This document shows, piece by piece, positions 60,087 to 64,000 of a stretch of 64,000 nt of DNA. A program made the position numbers and the translations under genes. The notes below the pieces were generated by a model. It ran no database searches, was not told where the DNA came from, and saw only the letters and a program-made list of their open reading frames with translations. The stretch's first letter is position 1. The number at the start of each line of letters is the position of its first letter. Source of the stretch: Phycisphaerales bacterium (GTDB taxonomy: Bacteria; Planctomycetota; Phycisphaerae; Phycisphaerales; SM1A02). Where the stretch lies: contig JASMLG010000073.1 in the NCBI GenBank assembly GCA_030748805.1, forward strand, positions 1-64,000, given 5' to 3'.

Positions 60087-60917
60087 ATGACAGAGACAGA
60101 ACAAAACATGGAAACTTCCGAAACCACTTCTCAGAGGGACGATTCTTCTGAAATAATCGAAACATCTTCTCAAGATGAAGCGCAAGTAGAAGAGGAAGTA
60201 CAAGAAGAAGCACAAGTAGAAGAGGAAGTACAAGAAGAAGCGCAAGCAGAAGATGAAGCACAAGAAGAATCCCCAACTCAAACTGACGATTCAATTCCAT
60301 CACAGCAAGAAATTAAGAATGAAGCGCCAGCACCAGATGAATCGGGAGAAGAGCCACGAACCCAAGAGGGAATGAATTGGTTTGTTCTCCGAGTCGCATC
60401 TAATAAAGAGGACTTCGTTCGGAATGCACTTGAAAAGAAAGTGCAAATCGAAGCCGTACAACACTTAGTTGGACGTATTATGGTTCCTACTGAAAAATCA
60501 AAAACTCTAACCAAAAACAACAAGGTGAAAATTACGGAAACAAAGTTGTATCCCGGATACATCTTTGTTGAAATGAAACTTGTTGATGCAAGAATATCTC
60601 AAGATGTTTTCTTTTTGATAAAGGAAACAACGGGCGTAGGTGACTTTGTTGGTACAGCAGGAAAGCCAACACCAATGTCTACCGAAGAAGTTGACAAAAT
60701 GTTGTACGACTCTCAAGCACCAGAAGAAGTTACTGAAGTTAAACTAGAATTTGCTAAGGGTGACCACGTTAATGTTAAAGATGGTCCATTTATGGGCTAC
60801 GAAGGTACTGTTGATGAGATTTTCCCAGAGAAGGGAATTGTTCGCGTTCTTGCAACAGTGTTTGGTCGCCAAACCCAAATTGATATCGAATACTGGATGA
60901 TTGAAAAGTCAGAGTAA
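60087..60917 (+). CDS. nusG: Transcription elongation/antitermination protein NusG with acidic repeat extension
   Basis: 276 aa. The NusG N-domain starts at about residue 96 (MNWFVLRVASNKEDFVRNALEKK, KLYPGYIFVEMKL, TTGVGDFVGTAGKPTPMS), and the KOW domain is near the C-terminus (KGDHVNVKDGPFMGYEGTVDEIFPEKGIVRVLATVFGR). Ahead of it is an unusual 95-residue, Gln/Glu/Ser-rich acidic tail with three 10-residue repeats of the type AQVEEEVQEE (residues 31-60), absent from ordinary ~180-aa NusG. The ATG at 60087 follows secE by 14 bp. It pauses or links RNA polymerase to Rho or ribosomes; the extension could add another partner site. rplK, the normal next gene, is missing. Confidence 0.95.
   Translation: MTETEQNMETSETTSQRDDSSEIIETSSQDEAQVEEEVQEEAQVEEEVQEEAQAEDEAQEESPTQTDDSIPSQQEIKNEAPAPDESGEEPRTQEGMNWFVLRVASNKEDFVRNALEKKVQIEAVQHLVGRIMVPTEKSKTLTKNNKVKITETKLYPGYIFVEMKLVDARISQDVFFLIKETTGVGDFVGTAGKPTPMSTEEVDKMLYDSQAPEEVTEVKLEFAKGDHVNVKDGPFMGYEGTVDEIFPEKGIVRVLATVFGRQTQIDIEYWMIEKSE
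60181..60270 (+). repeat. Three 30-bp in-frame tandem repeats in nusG
   Basis: Units 60181-60210, 60211-60240 and 60241-60270. The first two differ at one or two bases, the third at several. Each codes for ten residues of the type AQVEEEVQEE. Recent expansion likely. Confidence 0.85.
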
Positions 60918-61044
60918 CCTTTCTTTGCTGTATGACAGTTAATGTGCATACATGTCCAACGCGGGTTAAGGGAACTCCCATTAAATTATAGTGAGGTGAG
61001 AATTTAGATGAATGTCTCTACAACAATAGCGTTTCTTTTTTTGG

Positions 61045-61050
61045 TATTGT
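61045..61050 (+). promoter_or_regulatory. -10 hexamer, leaderless promoter of moxR
   Basis: TATTGT, 6-nt spacer GTACGT, ATG at 61057; shows moxR has its own promoter and is not in the nusG operon. Confidence 0.45.
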
Positions 61051-61056
61051 GTACGT

Positions 61057-62058
61057 ATGCCAACAGACACAGTTTCACTTGAATGTTCAGTGAAAACATT
61101 CAGAGATGATTATTCAAAGTTGCGAGCTGAAATTTCAAAAGCCGTTGTTGGTCACGATGAAATAGTAGAGGGGGTTCTAATATGTTTGTTTGCTGGTGGA
61201 CACGCTTTACTTGAGGGTGTTCCGGGATTGGGAAAAACACTATTGATTCGTACTTTGAGCGATGCGTTACATCTGAACTTTGCCCGTATTCAATTTACTC
61301 CTGATTTAATGCCAGCAGATATTACTGGTACAACAGTTGTTGTTGAGTCCGATCAAGGGAGAGAGTTTGAGTTTCGCAAGGGACCTCTCTTTGCCCAAAT
61401 GGTTTTAGCAGATGAAATAAACAGGGCAACTCCCAAAACTCAATCAGCACTCTTAGAAGCGATGCAGGAGAAATCTGTTACGGTTGGTGGTGAGACTCAT
61501 AAACTAGATAGACCATTTTTTGTTATGGCGACTCAGAACCCAATTGAACAAGAAGGCACCTATCCATTGCCAGAAGCACAACTAGACAGATTCTTTTTCA
61601 AACTACATGTTGGATATTCAGGCAGAAGTGAACTGATGGAAATAATTGATAGAACAACCAGTGGATACTCGTCTGATATAGAACGCGTATTGAATACAGA
61701 CAAAATTATTGAGTACCAAAAGTTTGTCAGGAATGTTTCTATCTCAAAAGAGGTTCAAGATTATGCAGTTAGAATTGTCTTGGCAACTCATCCAGAAGAA
61801 CAAATAGCAACTCCTAAAGTTAAGTCATTTTTGAGGTTTGGTGCATCTCCTAGAGCAGCACAAACCCTAGTACTTGGAGGTAAAGTTAGAGCACTTCTTG
61901 CAGACCGCAACGAAGTCGACTTTGAAGACATTAAAGGCGTTATGTTGCCCGCACTTAGACACAGATGCATACTTAATTTTGAAGCCGAAGCAGAAGCAAT
62001 AACTTGTGACGACATCTTAATAAACTTAGTAGAAACACTACCGACAAAGACAATATGA
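61057..62058 (+). CDS. MoxR-family AAA+ ATPase
   Basis: 333-aa AAA+ chaperone-like ATPase. Walker A EGVPGLGKTLLIRTL (about 53-67), MVLADEINRATPKTQSALLEAMQEKSVTVGGETH (Walker B and MoxR signature), FVMATQNPIEQEGTYPLPEAQLDRFFFKL, and the C-terminal SPRAAQTLVLGGKVRAL with the lid domain. MoxR proteins help metal-cofactor or complex assembly and normally sit next to DUF58 and vWA genes; here only a beta-barrel protein follows on the same strand (10 bp), while the large partial gene beyond is on the other strand. Confidence 0.93.
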   Translation: MPTDTVSLECSVKTFRDDYSKLRAEISKAVVGHDEIVEGVLICLFAGGHALLEGVPGLGKTLLIRTLSDALHLNFARIQFTPDLMPADITGTTVVVESDQGREFEFRKGPLFAQMVLADEINRATPKTQSALLEAMQEKSVTVGGETHKLDRPFFVMATQNPIEQEGTYPLPEAQLDRFFFKLHVGYSGRSELMEIIDRTTSGYSSDIERVLNTDKIIEYQKFVRNVSISKEVQDYAVRIVLATHPEEQIATPKVKSFLRFGASPRAAQTLVLGGKVRALLADRNEVDFEDIKGVMLPALRHRCILNFEAEAEAITCDDILINLVETLPTKTI

Positions 62059-62068
62059 GAACAATTTT

Positions 62069-62947
62069 ATGCTAAACATTGCAATTGCAGCTTGCTTATT
62101 TGTTACAACAACAGACACCCAAAACTCTCAATTTAGCACAGTTCTAAACTTTCATTATGCTCACCAATTTGAAGCACCTATTGATGGTGGTGGAGATATT
62201 GGGTTAAGTAGTACCGGAACTGAATTGATTATAAACAGTGGTGTTACAGATAATGATGATTTACAATTTCGGTTTCAATATCAAAATGATGATTGGGATT
62301 TCAGTGGACCGTCTGGTCTTGGGGCAATTAATCCTTGGGAAACAATTACTACAGTGGACTTTGCGTTGCAGTGGACGCATAAATTTAACGAAAAGTCACA
62401 GTGGTTTGTTGGTGGAATCCTGAAAACCAGTTATGAAGGAAGTTTTTCTGATGGAATAGTTGCAGGAGGTACGGTTGGAGTAGTACATGCTTTCTCAGAT
62501 AATTTCACTTTTGGTGTGGGTGCTGGTGTTATTCAACAGGAACTTGATGACGAACGATTGTTTCCAGTATTTGTCCTAGAGTGGAAGTTAAACGAGACAC
62601 TTCGCATTACAAGTGATATAACAACGAGATTTGGAAGTAGGACTGGTGCGGAGTTGGTTTGGACACCACGTGATGAATGGTCACTTGGTTTAGGTTTTTC
62701 TTATGGTTACAGTCGGTTTCGTTTAGACAACAGTGGAGTAGCCCCGAACGGTGCAGGTGAAGCCACGTCATGGCCGCTTACATTAAGAGCTACTTACCAC
62801 GCTTCACCAAAATTTGACCTAACTTTTTTCGGAGGAATTGTATTTAATGGGCATCTTGACGTAACCAATCAATCCAGCCAACTTGTGCAATCAAGAAACT
62901 ATGATTCTGCAGGTGCCATTGGAATTTTTGGAAAAATCAAATTTTAA
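62069..62947 (+). CDS. Predicted outer-membrane beta-barrel protein
   Basis: 292 aa. Short signal (MLNIAIAACLFVTTTDTQ). The mature part is made of alternating hydrophobic/polar strands and aromatic girdles (FSTVLNFHYAHQFEAP; DLQFRFQYQNDDWDF; VDFALQWTHKFNEKSQWFVGGILK; FTFGVGAGVIQ; WSLGLGFSYGYSRFRLDN; LRATYHASPKFDLTFFGGIVF), ending in a terminal Phe (GIFGKIKF), typical for outer-membrane barrels recognised by BamA. Roughly 10-14 strands. Substrate unknown. Its start is 10 bp after moxR. Confidence 0.65.
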   Translation: MLNIAIAACLFVTTTDTQNSQFSTVLNFHYAHQFEAPIDGGGDIGLSSTGTELIINSGVTDNDDLQFRFQYQNDDWDFSGPSGLGAINPWETITTVDFALQWTHKFNEKSQWFVGGILKTSYEGSFSDGIVAGGTVGVVHAFSDNFTFGVGAGVIQQELDDERLFPVFVLEWKLNETLRITSDITTRFGSRTGAELVWTPRDEWSLGLGFSYGYSRFRLDNSGVAPNGAGEATSWPLTLRATYHASPKFDLTFFGGIVFNGHLDVTNQSSQLVQSRNYDSAGAIGIFGKIKF

Positions 62948-62957
62948 ACACCAAATG

Positions 62958-64000
62958 TTAGCGTAAAGGTCTTTGCGTTGGGAATCGTTCTATGTCATCC
63001 CACCAAGATAAATCAAGCACAATAGGTGACGGGCTGATGTTCCATGGAATAGAAGGAAGCGGTCCAGTTTCAACATTTCCAGAGTTACCATGAGTTCTTA
63101 CTATTGAAAACGAAAGCGTTTTATTCGCAACCCATGAATTTGGAAGCTCTACTCTGATACTCCACCCATGTTGGTGGATTGCTTTGTGGATTGACAAATC
63201 TTGAGGGATCTGTGAATTCGCTAGTAGCCCATTTGGAGAGATACTAATAGTTGTGTCTGTTTCTGGGTGCAATATAGTTATTGCTTCGGTTCCTCGAAGG
63301 GATGAAAGATTCTCAAGTGTTTTTGGAAATGGGTTTCCTTCAGAAATCCCTGCACACTGAATAAAAAGTTCCCACACACCTAGTATTTTTCTTACTTGTA
63401 CAGAAGTAACTTGAGAAGGACTTACAGAATTAGGAACTCCTCTTTGAACACTTTGAAGGTTCCATAGTGGGTAAAGAGTGGCGAGTTGTATACTCGGAGG
63501 TAATGCTTTGACTTCTTGAGACACAACCTGCAACGATGTGCTGCGACCACCTATTGAAATCAATAGCGACTCTGTTCGAGGAGAGACCTCGGGGCCAAAA
63601 ACAGAAAGGTCAAGGGCTAATTCCCTTTCTAGACCACACCGTTTGGTTTGATTAGCAGGAACTTCAATTGCTATAGGAACCTCATCTTCATTTTCCCACT
63701 TTATAGTTGCAAGAGATGCTTCTAGTGTTGGGTTGGCAATTGCAAGAGTAACCTTGCTTCCAAAGACCGTTTCAAGCCAATGAATATGTGGTTGCTGATC
63801 CTCAATCCACCTTAATGTTCTTAATACAAGTTGCCTTGATGTAGTGGTTTGATCAAGTAATATCGAAAGCAAACTTCTAATGGATTCTGGGTCAACAACC
63901 CAACTAGCATAAGAATGTAAACCATCTAGTGTTGTGTTTGTAAGTAGGTCTCTACAATCAGCAGCTACTCCTCTGCTGTTGCGAATTAGACGATCAAAGC
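62958..64000 (-). CDS. Large unrecognised protein (partial, N-terminus beyond window)
   Basis: The frame stays open from the stop at 62958 to the window edge, so at least 347 residues are coded and the N-terminus is outside; the TTG at 63872 is not a start. There is no recognised family. The protein has beta-sandwich-like segments (VTLAIANPTLEASLATIKWE; LALDLSVFGPEVSPRTESLLISIGG; KILGVWELFIQCAGISEGNPF), many Trp and a C-terminal WDDIERFPTQRPLR. The neighbouring MoxR-type ATPase and the possible envelope placement suggest a co-acting membrane or envelope protein, but it faces the other direction. Compare with DUF4350- or DUF58-cluster proteins when the missing part is available. Confidence 0.6.
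   Translation of the reverse strand, partial: FDRLIRNSRGVAADCRDLLTNTTLDGLHSYASWVVDPESIRSLLSILLDQTTTSRQLVLRTLRWIEDQQPHIHWLETVFGSKVTLAIANPTLEASLATIKWENEDEVPIAIEVPANQTKRCGLERELALDLSVFGPEVSPRTESLLISIGGRSTSLQVVSQEVKALPPSIQLATLYPLWNLQSVQRGVPNSVSPSQVTSVQVRKILGVWELFIQCAGISEGNPFPKTLENLSSLRGTEAITILHPETDTTISISPNGLLANSQIPQDLSIHKAIHQHGWSIRVELPNSWVANKTLSFSIVRTHGNSGNVETGPLPSIPWNISPSPIVLDLSWWDDIERFPTQRPLR

Overview
The window is a gene-dense, fairly AT-rich (about 40% G+C by eye) bacterial chromosome segment. It most likely comes from a member of the Planctomycetes, class Phycisphaerae. This assignment is an inference from several features: a secreted protein ending in paired dockerin-like calcium loops (GDIDGDG...DLNGDGNVDVLDIL), two orphan type II pseudopilin-like proteins with a GFTIIE methylation motif, dispersed complex I genes, a futalosine-pathway menaquinone gene, a RibB with a degenerate GTP cyclohydrolase domain, and a Gram-negative-type envelope (AsmA-like, YidC, MurJ, beta-barrel protein).

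Layout. 1-6 kb: nuoG, a higBA-type toxin-antitoxin pair, a pyrB-tnaA operon and an ORF6N-domain gene. 5.4-13 kb: a lipoprotein, a secreted subtilase-like protein, an iron-type ABC permease, then nuoD-nuoE-small gene-nuoF. 13-24.7 kb: ybeY-corC, a His/Met-rich repeat lipoprotein, an M42 peptidase, ribB(A), a Bax-inhibitor-like membrane protein, a Nif3-like protein, tag, a GYF-domain membrane protein and a large AsmA-like protein. 24.7-33 kb: ispE-pepF-molybdopterin oxidoreductase with overlapping start/stop codons, facing a MOSC-mobA-FkbM operon, two unknown small proteins, and mqnE.

33.5-41.3 kb resembles the conserved neighbourhood of a bacterial chromosome origin/centromere: parB, three parS-like palindromes in 45-bp tandem units, a 72-bp tandem array, an ABC ATPase, a DciA-like (DUF721) gene, and the yidC-mnmE-thioesterase operon. 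41.5-48.4 kb: lpdA-M16 peptidase-recO, a repeat-filled gap, then parA-vanZ-like-murJ. 48.5-53 kb: an envelope polysaccharide cluster of three hexapeptide acyltransferases (one fused to a family 2 glycosyltransferase), a pseudopilin and a sugar epimerase. 53-64 kb: cysS-coaE, rho, a second pseudopilin, tRNA-Thr-tuf-rpmG-tRNA-Trp-secE-nusG, moxR, a beta-barrel protein and a partial unknown gene.

Gene expression style. Genes inside operons are mostly coupled through ATGA, TGATG or TAATG overlaps. By contrast, about nineteen first genes have no Shine-Dalgarno; instead they have a TANNNT -10-like hexamer ending only 6-9 nt before the start codon. That spacing predicts leaderless mRNAs and was used here to choose many start codons.

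The items most worth a second look are the 72-bp tandem array next to parS, the pervasive leaderless promoter geometry, the His/Met-rich lipoprotein, the acyltransferase-glycosyltransferase fusion, the acidic repeat extension of NusG, and an unexplained 274-bp intergenic stretch between mqnE and parB. No clear new defence or mobile system was found.
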